Assembly: GCF_901686465.1 (NCBI RefSeq)
Contig: NZ_LR594487.1
Span: 654,894 to 718,893, forward strand
Reading direction: 5' to 3'
Source of the DNA: Halorubrum sp. DM2
GTDB taxonomy: Archaea; Halobacteriota; Halobacteria; Halobacteriales; Haloferacaceae
DNA length: 64,000 nt
Shown here: positions 17,094 to 25,941 of the stretch, in pieces
Numbering within the stretch: the first letter of the stretch is position 1
Layout of the letters: each line of letters begins with the position of its first letter
Notes under the pieces: model-generated
What the model saw: only the letters and a program-made list of their open reading frames with translations
What the model was told of the DNA's origin: nothing
The model's database searches: none
Translations under genes and position numbers: made by a program

Positions 17094-18293
17094 ATGAGCA
17101 TCTACATCGTCGGGACGCTCGACACGAAGGGCGAGGAGATCGGCTTCGCCCGCGACGTGATCGAATCGCAGGGGATCGACGTCCACCTCGTCGACGTCGG
17201 CGTGATGGGCGACCCCGAGATCGAGCCGGACACCGACGCCGCGACGGTCGCGACGGCGGGCGGTACCGACCTCGAGTCGCTGCGCGAGACCGGCGACCGC
17301 GGCGCGGCCGTCGAGGCCATGGGTGACGGTGCCGCCGCGATCGTCACCCGAGCACACGAGGCGGGGCGGCTCGACGGCGTCCTCGGGCTCGGCGGCTCCG
17401 GCAACACGTCGATGGCGACGGCGGCGATGCGCGCGCTCCCGGTCGGCGTCCCGAAGTTCATGGTCTCGACGGTCGCGTCGGGTGACACGGAGCCGTATGT
17501 GGGTCACGCCGACATCGCGATGATGTACTCCGTCGCCGACATCGAGGGGCTCAACCAGCTCTCGCGAACCGTGATCGCCAACGCCGCGCTCGCGGTGGTG
17601 GGCATGATCTCCCGGGATCCCGACGTCGAGACCGAGGAGAAGCCGACGATCGGCATCACGATGTTCGGCGTGACGACGCCCTCCGTCCAGACCGCGCGCG
17701 AGTGGCTCGAAGCGCAGGGGTACGAGACGATCGTCTTCCACGCGACCGGAACGGGGGGCCGCGCGATGGAGTCGCTGGTCGAGGAGGGCGTCATCGACGC
17801 GGTGCTCGACGTCACGACCACGGAATGGGCGGACGAGCTCGTCGGCGGCGTCCTCTCGGCCGGACCGGAACGACTCGAGGCGGCGGGGAACGCCGGTGTC
17901 CCGCAGGTAGTCTCGACCGGCGCGCTCGACATGGTCAACTTCGGTCCGGAGTCGTCCGTTCCCGAGGAGTTCGCGGACCGTCACTTCCACGTCCACAATC
18001 CGCAGGTGACGCTGATGCGGACCACTCCCGAGGAGAACGTCGAGCTCGGCCGAATCATCGCGGAGAAACTCAACGCGGCGACCGGTCCGGTGACGGTCGC
18101 GCTCCCGCTCGGCGGCGTCTCCATGCTCGACGCGCCGGGCGAGGAGTTTCACGACCCCGAGGCCGACGCGGCGCTCTTCGACGCGCTCCGCGAACACCTC
18201 GACGACGACGTGGAGCTGATCGAGATGGACGCGAACATCAACGACGAGGAGTTCGCGCTGGCGCTCGCAAAGCGGATCGACCGGTACATGTGA
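17094..18293 (+). CDS. UPF0261/Tm-1-like ATP-binding domain protein
   Basis: This 399-residue protein is a full-length UPF0261 member: IVGTLDTKGEEIGFARDVIE at the start, GLGGSGNTSMATAAMRALPVGVPKFMVST around residue 100-125, and SGDTEPYVGHADIAMMYSVADIEGLN after it. This is the N-terminal half of plant Tm-1 proteins, whose C-terminal half is a TIM barrel like the product at 24943-25776. The biochemical role is not established. The gene starts the transporter cluster, 86 bp before the binding-protein gene. GGGTGG just before ATG 17094 may serve as ribosome-binding site. Confidence 0.9.
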   Translation: MSIYIVGTLDTKGEEIGFARDVIESQGIDVHLVDVGVMGDPEIEPDTDAATVATAGGTDLESLRETGDRGAAVEAMGDGAAAIVTRAHEAGRLDGVLGLGGSGNTSMATAAMRALPVGVPKFMVSTVASGDTEPYVGHADIAMMYSVADIEGLNQLSRTVIANAALAVVGMISRDPDVETEEKPTIGITMFGVTTPSVQTAREWLEAQGYETIVFHATGTGGRAMESLVEEGVIDAVLDVTTTEWADELVGGVLSAGPERLEAAGNAGVPQVVSTGALDMVNFGPESSVPEEFADRHFHVHNPQVTLMRTTPEENVELGRIIAEKLNAATGPVTVALPLGGVSMLDAPGEEFHDPEADAALFDALREHLDDDVELIEMDANINDEEFALALAKRIDRYM

Positions 18294-18319
18294 ACCCCGT
18301 CTCGGTGTCGTGACCGGTT

Positions 18320-18348
18320 ACCACCCAAACATTTAATTGCTGGTTGGT
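18320..18348. promoter_or_regulatory. imperfect inverted repeat around a TATA box
   Basis: ACCACCCA (18320-18327) and TGGTTGGT (18341-18348) are inverted with one mismatch. They flank CATTTAATTG (18330-18339), a good TATA box for the substrate-binding protein gene starting at 18379. A regulator bound here would block TBP access. Confidence 0.5.
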
Positions 18349-18378
18349 ACCATGTGACTACGAACGTTCCAAAAATCC

Positions 18379-19734
18379 ATGATGAATACGCAATCACAGA
18401 CCGACAGCACGAGGCGACGCTATCTGAAAGCAATCGGCGCGACCGGCCTCGCGGCCGGTTTTGCCGGCTGTACGGGCGGTAACGGGGGTGACGGTGGCGA
18501 CGGCGAATACGCGCCCATCGGGAACTTCCCCCCGGAGGGCGACACGGTGTCGATCGGATTCAACGGACCGACCTCCGGCGCGCTGGGGCCCGACGGACAG
18601 GACCAAGAGGCGGGCTTCGACCTCGCGGTCCAGCACCTCAACAACGGCGGCGGTCTCGTCGACTACTGGGACCGACTGAGCGGCGACGGCATCATGGGCT
18701 ACGAGGTCGAGCCCACGAGGGCGGACACGGCCGGCAGCGCCGACACCGCACAGGACAACATCGAGCGGATGATCCAGCAGGACAACATCCAGTTCTGGAC
18801 CGGCGGCATGTCCAGTACGGTGACGATGGCCATGCAAAACGTCGCGCAACGGGAGAAGATCCCGTTCATGGGTGGCAACTCCACGTCCGCCAGCATCTCG
18901 GGAGAGAACTGCTCGCGGTACTACTTCCACCCGACGTTCCACGCGGAGATTATCGGAATGGCGATGGGCGACGCCGCGCCCTCCGTCCTCGGTGAGGACC
19001 GCTCGCTGTTCCACATCTACATGGACTACTCGTACGGGCAGTCCAACCGGGACGCCGCCCGCAAGTACCTCACGGAGAACGGCCCCTGGGAGCACGCCGG
19101 ACAGGCCGCCATCGCAGAGGGAGAGAACGACCACAGCTCGCAGATTCAGGCGCTCGAAGAGTCCGGTGCCGACACGCTGTACTTCTCCAGCTTCGGCAAC
19201 TTCGCCGCCAGCGGGCTCGCACAGCTGAACGACGCCGGACTGACCGACGACATCGACGTCATCATCCCGCACGTCAGCGCGTTCACGCTCGACCCGCTCG
19301 GTGCCGACGCGGAGGGCGTCCTCGGCATGGAGCCGTGGAACCCCGCCGCCGACAATGAGCCGAGCCAGGTGTTCATCGATTCGTACCGAGACGAGTACGA
19401 CGAGACGCCAAACCAGAGCTCGCTGCACACCTACGAGTCGATGATGGTCTACGCCGCCGCCGTCGAGGAGGCGGGCACGTTCCACCCGCCGACCGTGGTC
19501 CGCACGCTCGAGGAGTTCGAGTGGAGCCTCGCGTGGGGAGACTCGGTGTTCCGCGAGGCCGATCACCAGGTCGAGCGCCCGTGGTACCTCGTGCAGGGTG
19601 TCGGCGACGACCGAGCCGAGGAGCTCGGTATCCGCACGGAGGTCGTCGAGACGACCGATCCGCTGATCTACGGCTCCGACGCGTTCCCGGCAACGGAGTG
19701 CGCGATGGGCGACAACGAGTACGGCGACGAGTAG
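18379..19734 (+). CDS. LIV-type ABC transporter substrate-binding lipoprotein
   Basis: This 451-residue periplasmic-binding protein belongs to the branched-chain amino acid (LivK-like) group. A Tat signal with TRRRYLKAIGATGLAAGFAGC ends at a lipobox Cys near residue 32, followed by a Gly/Asp linker. The mature part has the family openings FNGPTSGALGPDGQ and later GGMSSTVTMAMQNVAQREKIPFMGG. Proteins of this class bind amino acids, amides, urea, aromatic acids and other organic acids, so the ligand is not fixed by family. It is anchored outside the membrane. The permease genes follow after a 200-bp gap with its own promoter. Confidence 0.92.
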   Translation: MMNTQSQTDSTRRRYLKAIGATGLAAGFAGCTGGNGGDGGDGEYAPIGNFPPEGDTVSIGFNGPTSGALGPDGQDQEAGFDLAVQHLNNGGGLVDYWDRLSGDGIMGYEVEPTRADTAGSADTAQDNIERMIQQDNIQFWTGGMSSTVTMAMQNVAQREKIPFMGGNSTSASISGENCSRYYFHPTFHAEIIGMAMGDAAPSVLGEDRSLFHIYMDYSYGQSNRDAARKYLTENGPWEHAGQAAIAEGENDHSSQIQALEESGADTLYFSSFGNFAASGLAQLNDAGLTDDIDVIIPHVSAFTLDPLGADAEGVLGMEPWNPAADNEPSQVFIDSYRDEYDETPNQSSLHTYESMMVYAAAVEEAGTFHPPTVVRTLEEFEWSLAWGDSVFREADHQVERPWYLVQGVGDDRAEELGIRTEVVETTDPLIYGSDAFPATECAMGDNEYGDE

Positions 19735-19906
19735 CTCCGCCCGCGGTCGGGAGAGTCGGGATCGCACCGCCTTCCGTCACCCGACTTTTGTCCCAGTACG
19801 TCGCTCGCTCGCTGAGCGGGACCCAGAGAGCGTACATCGATTCCACGTGGAGAGTCACCAAAGCACAAGATTAACATAGTGAAAAATTACAATAATCGTA
19901 CACTCC

Positions 19907-19948
19907 ATGAAACAGCAAACACCGTCTGATCCGAGGTGGCTGGGATGA
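19907..19948 (+). CDS. 13-codon leader ORF coupled to LivH
   Basis: ATG at 19907 opens MKQQTPSDPRWLG, and its TGA (19946-19948) overlaps the ATG of the permease gene as ATGA. A GAGGTGG sequence (19933-19939) inside it serves as Shine-Dalgarno site for the permease. AAAAATTACAA at 19882-19892 is the nearest TATA-like stretch, which would make this ORF nearly leaderless. Whether the peptide is made is unknown; chance is possible at this length. Confidence 0.4.
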   Translation: MKQQTPSDPRWLG

Positions 19949-20886
19949 CTCTCGACGCAGCCGTCGGATTCGTATTCATCGCCTTGAGCGTCGCATCCCT
20001 GTATCTGCTGGTCGCCATCGGCCTGTCAATCGTGTTCGGGTCGCTTAAATACGTGAACATGGCTCATGGCGTCCTCTATCTCGGCGGCGCGTACATCGGA
20101 CTCCTCATCGCGTCCGAAGAGGAGTACGGCGGGCTCCTCTCCGACTACGGGGCGGTCGGCCTCGACTGGGGGTTCGTGCCGGCGTTAATCTTGACGCCGA
20201 TCGTCATCTTCGCCGTCGGCGTCGCCATGGAACGGCTGCTCGCGAAGCCGTTCTACGACCGCGATCTGCTCGACCAGCTGCTGGTCACGTTCGGCGTCCT
20301 GATCGCCGCCCAGGAGGTTGTCGCCATCGTCTTCGGTCGGACGGGGACGATATTTCCCCGACCCGAATGGCTCTCGGGCGCGATCTCGCTTCCCGTAATC
20401 GGAACGCCGCCCGGGCTGGCCGCGGCGTCGACGATACGAGTGCTGGTCGTGACGCTCACGCTGGTGCTCATCGGGATCATCTTCGCGTTCTTCAAGTACA
20501 CCGACTACGGGCTCGCGGTGCGGGCCGGGACCGAAGACTCCGAGATGGCCGAAATGCTGGGAATCCGGGTCGGTCGCCCATTCCTGCTTATCTTCGCGAT
20601 CGGGGCCGCGTACGCGGGACTCGCCGGCGTGCTCGGCGGATCGCTGTTCAGTGTCACCACCGGGATCGGGATGGAGATCATCATTCCGTCGCTGGTGATC
20701 GTTATCATGGGCGGCGTCGGAAGCCTTCGCGGAACGGTCGTCGGCTCGCTGCTCGCCGGGCTCGCGTTCGCGCTGGCGACGGTGGTCGCGCCGAGCATGA
20801 CCCAAGCGATCATCTACCTGCTGGCTATCGTCGTGTTGACAATTAGACCGAGCGGTATCTACCCCTCTGCGAGGATCGGACAATGA
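19945..20886 (+). CDS. LIV-type ABC permease (LivH-like)
   Basis: This 313-residue membrane protein has about eight hydrophobic segments and the LivH hallmarks FGSLKYVNMAHGVLYLGGAYIG near the N-terminus and TDYGLAVRAGTEDSEMAEMLGI in the loop that contacts the ATPase. The end IIYLLAIVVLTIRPSGIYP is typical. ATG 19945 is chosen over GTG 19936 because GAGGTGG lies six bases before it. It overlaps the LivM-like gene by 4 bp (ATGA), so the permeases are co-translated. Confidence 0.93.
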   Translation: MTLDAAVGFVFIALSVASLYLLVAIGLSIVFGSLKYVNMAHGVLYLGGAYIGLLIASEEEYGGLLSDYGAVGLDWGFVPALILTPIVIFAVGVAMERLLAKPFYDRDLLDQLLVTFGVLIAAQEVVAIVFGRTGTIFPRPEWLSGAISLPVIGTPPGLAAASTIRVLVVTLTLVLIGIIFAFFKYTDYGLAVRAGTEDSEMAEMLGIRVGRPFLLIFAIGAAYAGLAGVLGGSLFSVTTGIGMEIIIPSLVIVIMGGVGSLRGTVVGSLLAGLAFALATVVAPSMTQAIIYLLAIVVLTIRPSGIYPSARIGQ

Positions 20887-22037
20887 GCACTGATAACGCC
20901 CAACCCGACGTCGAGGACGAATCGTCGCTGATCAGCGTGGACGCGTGGGACCGGATCAAACACACCGAGCGGTTCATCTTCCTGATCTCGGTGGGGTTCG
21001 TCCTCACGTTCTCGTACCTGTTCAGTCGCGCACCCGTCATCTCGGACGTGACACAAGGGTACCACGGGCTCACGGTGACCATCCTCATCTGGTCTATCTT
21101 CGCGCTCGGGTTCAACCTCCTGTTGGGACAGACCGGACTCCTCTCGTTCGGACACGCGATGTTCTTCGGGATCGCGAGCTACGCGACCGCGCTGTTCTCG
21201 ATCCACGTGTTCAACGAGCCGCTCACGATCGTCGTCGTCGGAGTGCTGTCCGCGGTCGCCCTCGGAGCGGTGGCGGCGCTCATCCTCCTCCGGCTCCACA
21301 CGGTGTACTTCGCCATCGTCGCGCTGGCGATCGGCCAGTTCCTGTACTTCCTCGCGAACAACCCGCTCGAAGGGATCACACAGGGGATAAACGGGCTCTC
21401 AGTGGATCGAGCGCCGCTCCTCGGCATCGTCGATCTCAACCACCGGTACGGAGGGATTCTCGGGGAGTTCGTCGTGGACAACCTGTACCTCTTCGTCGGC
21501 GTCTTCTTCGTCGGCGTCGTCGTGTTCATCACCCGGATTCGCAAATCGCCCTACGGCCTGATCTTCAAGGCGATCCGCGAGAACGAGACCCGAGCGTCCT
21601 TCGTGGGGCTCGACGTCTGGCGCTACAAGTTCGCCGCGTTCCTCCTCTCGGCGGGAATATCGGGGCTCGCCGGCTCGCTTTTGGCGGTCAACACGCAGTT
21701 CGCCGGTGTCGAACGCCTGTACTGGTCGATCAGCGGGGACGTGGTCGTGATGGCGGTCCTCGGCGGTCTCGGTACGCTCGCCGGCCCGGTCATCGGCACG
21801 TTCGTGTGGTTCTACTTCAAGGGGATCGTTAACGGGTTCCCCACGCTCGGAAACTACTGGCTGCTCATGTTGGCGGTCTCGTTCACTGCGGTCGTGTGGG
21901 CGTACCCCGACGGAATCTGGGGAATGATCACGAGCCTCACGGCAGAGCTCCGGGAGCCGAAGACGCTCGCTGCGAAGGTGAAAGCCCGAGTGACGGGTGG
22001 CTCAGCTACCGAGGAGTCCGACGGGGGTGAGCGGTAA
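20883..22037 (+). CDS. LIV-type ABC permease (LivM-like)
   Basis: This 384-residue membrane protein has the LivM signature FNLLLGQTGLLSFGHAMFFGIASYA, the loop SPYGLIFKAIRENETRASFVGLDVWRYKFAAF, and GGLGTLAGPVIGTF near the end. About nine hydrophobic segments are visible after a 40-residue charged N-terminus. It pairs with the preceding permease to form the channel. It shares one base with the following ATPase gene (TAATG), so the operon is tightly packed. Confidence 0.93.
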   Translation: MSTDNAQPDVEDESSLISVDAWDRIKHTERFIFLISVGFVLTFSYLFSRAPVISDVTQGYHGLTVTILIWSIFALGFNLLLGQTGLLSFGHAMFFGIASYATALFSIHVFNEPLTIVVVGVLSAVALGAVAALILLRLHTVYFAIVALAIGQFLYFLANNPLEGITQGINGLSVDRAPLLGIVDLNHRYGGILGEFVVDNLYLFVGVFFVGVVVFITRIRKSPYGLIFKAIRENETRASFVGLDVWRYKFAAFLLSAGISGLAGSLLAVNTQFAGVERLYWSISGDVVVMAVLGGLGTLAGPVIGTFVWFYFKGIVNGFPTLGNYWLLMLAVSFTAVVWAYPDGIWGMITSLTAELREPKTLAAKVKARVTGGSATEESDGGER

Positions 22038-22795
22038 TGGCACTGCTCGAAACAGACGAGTTGACGAAGGAGTTCGGCGGCCTTACGGCGCTCAAAGACG
22101 TCGACATCGCCGTCGAGGAGGGCGAGCTGGTGTCGCTCATCGGTCCCAACGGCGCGGGGAAGTCGACGCTCATCAACACGATCACGGGGCGGCTCACGCC
22201 GACCGAAGGAACGGTGACGTACGCGGGCACCGAACTCGTCGGGATGGAGCCCTTCGAGATCGCTCAACTGGGCGTGGGACGGACGTTCCAGACGGCGTCG
22301 ATCCTGCCCGAACTCACCGTCCGCGAGAACGTTCAGGTCGCGGCGTTCGCGGCCGAACACGGCTCCTTCCGGATCAATTTCCTCAGCCGCCGGGACTCCT
22401 TCGACGAGGTTCAACGGTTGACGGACGACATCCTCGACACAATCGAACTCGACGACAAGTCGGAGACGACGGCCGCGTCGCTCCCGTATGGCGACAAGCG
22501 ACGGCTAGAAGTCGCCATCGGACTCGCGACCGATCCGGACCTGCTGTTCATGGACGAGCCGACGGCGGGGATGTCGCCGGCGGAAACCGAGATGACCGTC
22601 GATCTCATCGAAAACCTTCAGTCGGAGTGGGGAATAACGATCTTCTTGGTCGAACACGACATGGACATCGTCTTCAACATCTCCGACCGGATCTTCACGC
22701 TTCACCAAGGCGAGCTCATCGCGAAGGGGACACCCGACGAGATCAGGGACCATCCGGCGGTTCGCGAGGCCTACCTCGGGGGTGAAGAGCAATGA
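22037..22795 (+). CDS. LIV-type ABC ATPase (LivG-like)
   Basis: This 252-residue ATPase has Walker A GPNGAGKST (about residue 37), the LivG-type QTASILPELTVRENV segment, a signature SLPYGDKRRLEVA in place of LSGGQ, as usual in LivG, and Walker B LLFMDEPTAGMSP followed by the switch His in LVEHDM. It energises the permease pair. It overlaps the next ATPase gene by 4 bp. Confidence 0.94.
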   Translation: MALLETDELTKEFGGLTALKDVDIAVEEGELVSLIGPNGAGKSTLINTITGRLTPTEGTVTYAGTELVGMEPFEIAQLGVGRTFQTASILPELTVRENVQVAAFAAEHGSFRINFLSRRDSFDEVQRLTDDILDTIELDDKSETTAASLPYGDKRRLEVAIGLATDPDLLFMDEPTAGMSPAETEMTVDLIENLQSEWGITIFLVEHDMDIVFNISDRIFTLHQGELIAKGTPDEIRDHPAVREAYLGGEEQ

Positions 22796-23535
22796 GTCTG
22801 CTCGAACTCGAGGACGTCCACGCCCACTACGGACCGAGTCACATCCTCCGGGGCGTCTCGATATCCATCGACGAGGGAGAGGTTGTTACCCTTCTCGGAC
22901 GCAACGGAGCCGGAAAGACGACGACCGTGCGCAGCATCGCCGGGACGGAGCCGCCACAGATTCGGTCGGGAGCTATCAGGTTCGACGGAACCGACATCAC
23001 CGACTGGCCGGCCGACGACATCGCCATGGGTGGGATCGGCGTCGTCCCCGAGGGGCGGCGGCTGTTCACCGAGCTGACCGTCGAGGAGAATCTCGAGCTG
23101 TCGACCATCACGCGGAGCTGGTGGAACACCATCCGACGACGCGGGCTCGGAGGAGGCGAGAGCACCATGGAAATCGGCGAGCTCTACGACCTGTTCCCGC
23201 GCTTAGAGGAGCGGCGGGAACAGCAGGCGGGGACGCTCTCTGGCGGCGAACAGCAGATGCTGTCGATCGCGCGGACCCTCCGGCTGCCGGACCTCGACCT
23301 CCTCCTGTTAGACGAGCCCACCGAGGGGCTGGCCCCGCAGATCGTCACCGCGGTCGGTGACGCCGTCGAAGAGATCGCAGACAGGGGGTTGACGGTGCTG
23401 CTCATCGAACAGAACGTCCGCGAGGCGCTCCGGATCGCGGACCGCGGATACGTCCTCGACCAGGGAGATATCGTGTATCAGGGGACCACCGAGGACCTCG
23501 AAAACGAGGACCTCGACGAGTACCTCGTCGTCTGA
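22792..23535 (+). CDS. LIV-type ABC ATPase (LivF-like)
   Basis: This 247-residue ATPase has the LivF opening DVHAHYGPSHILRGVSISIDEGEVVTLLGRNGAGKTT, the typical GVVPEGRRLFTELTVEENL block, signature LSGGEQQMLSIARTL, and Walker B LLLLDEPTEGLAPQI. It partners with the LivG-like ATPase. It is the last gene of the permease-ATPase unit; a new promoter follows before the PQQ-propeller gene. Confidence 0.94.
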   Translation: MSLLELEDVHAHYGPSHILRGVSISIDEGEVVTLLGRNGAGKTTTVRSIAGTEPPQIRSGAIRFDGTDITDWPADDIAMGGIGVVPEGRRLFTELTVEENLELSTITRSWWNTIRRRGLGGGESTMEIGELYDLFPRLEERREQQAGTLSGGEQQMLSIARTLRLPDLDLLLLDEPTEGLAPQIVTAVGDAVEEIADRGLTVLLIEQNVREALRIADRGYVLDQGDIVYQGTTEDLENEDLDEYLVV

Positions 23536-23627
23536 TCGTCGCGGCCGACACGGGCCGGACCAATTCGGCTCCAGACGGCGGTTAACGGCCGACACTATTA
23601 TCTCCGCGACGCCGAAGAGTGTATTGG

Positions 23628-24893
23628 ATGACGAACCAAAACCGACGACAGTTCCTCGCGGCGGCCTCGGCGTCCGCGCTTGCTTTCACTGCGGGCTGTC
23701 AGCGGCTGTCGCCGTCCGCGTCGGGGAGCCATCCCGTCACGGAACCGATCGAGTCGTGGGCGACGTTTCGCGGCGACCGACACAACACCGGCTACACGGG
23801 CGACGACTCCGACATCGGCACCGACCCGTCGCCGGCGTGGACGTACGAGGCGGACGGTCCGTTCTGGGGGAGTCCGGTGGTCGCCGACGGGACCGTGTTC
23901 ATCGGGAGCGCCGATAACGCACTGTACGCGCTCGACGCCGAGACGGGCGACGAGGAGTGGACGTTTGCGGCCGACCACCGGATCGAGGCGACGCCGGCGT
24001 ACAGCGACGGAACGGTCTACGTCGGATCGTACGACAAGCGCCTGTACGCCGTCGACGCGGCGGCGGGAACCGAGCGCTGGTCGCGCTCGTTCGACGGGCT
24101 GATCCGCGGCAGTCCGACGCCGTGGGACGGGTCGATCATCGTGGGCGTCGGCTGTCACAACCTCGCGTGCGCGTGGTACGCCGACGAAGAAGGGGCCCCC
24201 GAGAACGGGTGGATCTACTCGCTCGACGCGGCGACCGGAGAGACCGACTGGCGGGTCGACGTGGGTACGGAAGTCGTGAGCACCCCGGCCGTGGCCGACG
24301 ACACCGTCTACGTCGGCGACTCCGACGGCATCCTCCACGCGCTGGATCCCGCCTCGGGGGACACGCGCTGGACCTACGAAACCCGCGACATGATCTGGTC
24401 GAGTCCCGCGGTCGCGTACGGAACGGTGTTCATCACCGACTGGAACGGGAACGTCCACGCCGTCGACGCCGAAACCGGCGATGAGGCGTGGCTCGCCGAC
24501 ACGGCCGGGCGCTACATCTCCGGCTCCGTCGCCGTCGACGAAGAAGGCGTCTACGTCGGCCACACGCCGTACAACACCCTCGACGACCCGACCACGAACT
24601 ACGCGAAGGTGTTCCGGTTCGATCGTCGAACCGGCGAGGAGGACTGGGCCTTCGAGACGTCGGCGCTGGAGATCGGAAGCAGCCCGGTCGTGACGACCGA
24701 CCGCGTCTACGTCGGCAGCCACCGACAGACCGAGGAGGGAGACAGCACCGTCGGCATCCACGCGCTCACGACAGACGGCGAGGAGGAGTGGTTCGTCGAG
24801 ATCGGCGGTCGGGGCGTCGGTTCCAGCCCGGCGCTCGTCGACGGACGGCTGTACTTCGGCGGAACCGACGCGACCGTGTACGCGATGGAGTGA
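23628..24893 (+). CDS. PQQ-like beta-propeller lipoprotein
   Basis: This 421-residue exported protein has a Tat signal (NRRQFLAAASASALAFTAGC) with a lipobox Cys near residue 22. About seven repeats of the form VYVGSxDxxLYALDAxTGxExW follow, the PQQ/BamB-type propeller blade. Such lipoproteins are frequent in haloarchaea; some are dehydrogenase-like but most are uncharacterised. Cofactor binding cannot be claimed here. ATG 23628 has an ACTATTATC box about 27-30 nt upstream, consistent with a leaderless transcript. It follows the transporter by 92 bp on the same strand. Confidence 0.85.
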   Translation: MTNQNRRQFLAAASASALAFTAGCQRLSPSASGSHPVTEPIESWATFRGDRHNTGYTGDDSDIGTDPSPAWTYEADGPFWGSPVVADGTVFIGSADNALYALDAETGDEEWTFAADHRIEATPAYSDGTVYVGSYDKRLYAVDAAAGTERWSRSFDGLIRGSPTPWDGSIIVGVGCHNLACAWYADEEGAPENGWIYSLDAATGETDWRVDVGTEVVSTPAVADDTVYVGDSDGILHALDPASGDTRWTYETRDMIWSSPAVAYGTVFITDWNGNVHAVDAETGDEAWLADTAGRYISGSVAVDEEGVYVGHTPYNTLDDPTTNYAKVFRFDRRTGEEDWAFETSALEIGSSPVVTTDRVYVGSHRQTEEGDSTVGIHALTTDGEEEWFVEIGGRGVGSSPALVDGRLYFGGTDATVYAME

Positions 24894-24942
24894 ACCGGAC
24901 GCGACGCCGCGGCGGGCGAACAGAGTCCGTCCGCCGACGGGA

Positions 24943-25776
24943 TCAGAAGTCGATCTCTTTGAACTTGCGCGCCTGATTCTCGATCGCCTCCTCGGTCGCG
25001 AGCCGTTCGATGCTCGACGCCCCGAAGAACCCGACGATGCCCTCCGTGTTGTTGAGGACGTACTCGGCGTCGTCGGGCCAGGCGATTGGCCCTCCGTGAC
25101 AGATGACGTGGACGTCCTCGCGGACGGACTTGGCGGCGTCGTGGTGCGCTTGGACGCGCTCGGACGCCTCGTCCAGATCGAGCGCCGTCTCCGCGCCGAT
25201 GTCGCCGGAGGTGGTCAGTCCCATGTGCGAGACGATCACGTCAGCGCCCGCCTCCGCCATCGACTCCGCCTGCTCCTCGGTAAATACGTACGGGCAGGTC
25301 AGCATTCCCTGATCGCTGGCCTCGCGGATCATCTCTACCTCCTCGTCGTATCCCATTCCGGTCTCCTCGAGGTTCTGTCGGAAGTCGCTGTCCTCGTCGA
25401 TGAGACCGACGGTCGGGAAGTTCTGTACGCCGGAGAAGCCGCGCCGACGCAGGTCCTCGATGAACACGTCCATCTCACGGAACGGGTCCGTTCCGTTGAC
25501 GCCCGCGAGTACCGGCGTGTCCTCGACGACCGGGATGACCTCGTGGCCCATCTCCACGACGATTTCGTTTGCGTCCCCGTACGGAAGCAGCCCCGCGAGC
25601 GACCCGCGCCCGTTCATCCGGTACCGCCCGGAGTTGTAGATGATGAGGAGGTCGACGCCGCCCCGCTCGGCGAACTTCGCCGAGATCCCCGTCCCCGCAC
25701 CCGCTCCGATGACCGGCTCGCCCGCTTCGATAGTCGATTCTACCCGTTCGAGTGATTCCGCACGGTCGTATTTCAT
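24943..25776 (-). CDS. PEP hydrolase-like TIM-barrel protein (Tm-1 C-terminal type)
   Basis: This 277-residue TIM-barrel protein is of the phosphoenolpyruvate hydrolase/TIM-barrel signal family, with GAGAGTGISAKFAERGGVDLLIIYNSGRYRMNGRGSLAGLLPYGDAN near the start, GVQNFPTVGLID in the middle, and ICHGGPIAWPDDAEYVL and VGFFGASSIERLA at the end. In plant and fungal Tm-1-type proteins this domain is fused after UPF0261. The presence of both here, flanking one transporter, points to a shared pathway. The substrate is unknown. The start at 25776 (MKYDRAESLERV) matches the usual family N-terminus. Confidence 0.88.
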   Translation of the reverse strand: MKYDRAESLERVESTIEAGEPVIGAGAGTGISAKFAERGGVDLLIIYNSGRYRMNGRGSLAGLLPYGDANEIVVEMGHEVIPVVEDTPVLAGVNGTDPFREMDVFIEDLRRRGFSGVQNFPTVGLIDEDSDFRQNLEETGMGYDEEVEMIREASDQGMLTCPYVFTEEQAESMAEAGADVIVSHMGLTTSGDIGAETALDLDEASERVQAHHDAAKSVREDVHVICHGGPIAWPDDAEYVLNNTEGIVGFFGASSIERLATEEAIENQARKFKEIDF

Positions 25777-25941
25777 CGTACGTGACGACACACCGCACAT
25801 CACTTTAACATTGTGGAAGAAGCGCCGATTACGGCCGTATTCGGGCCTGAGCGGCGGCTATCCGCTGTCGCAGGCCGGCGTCGAAACTCGGATGGTGGCC
25901 GGTCGGCCGAGCGCTACCGGCCGCGTCCGCTCCGCGGACTG

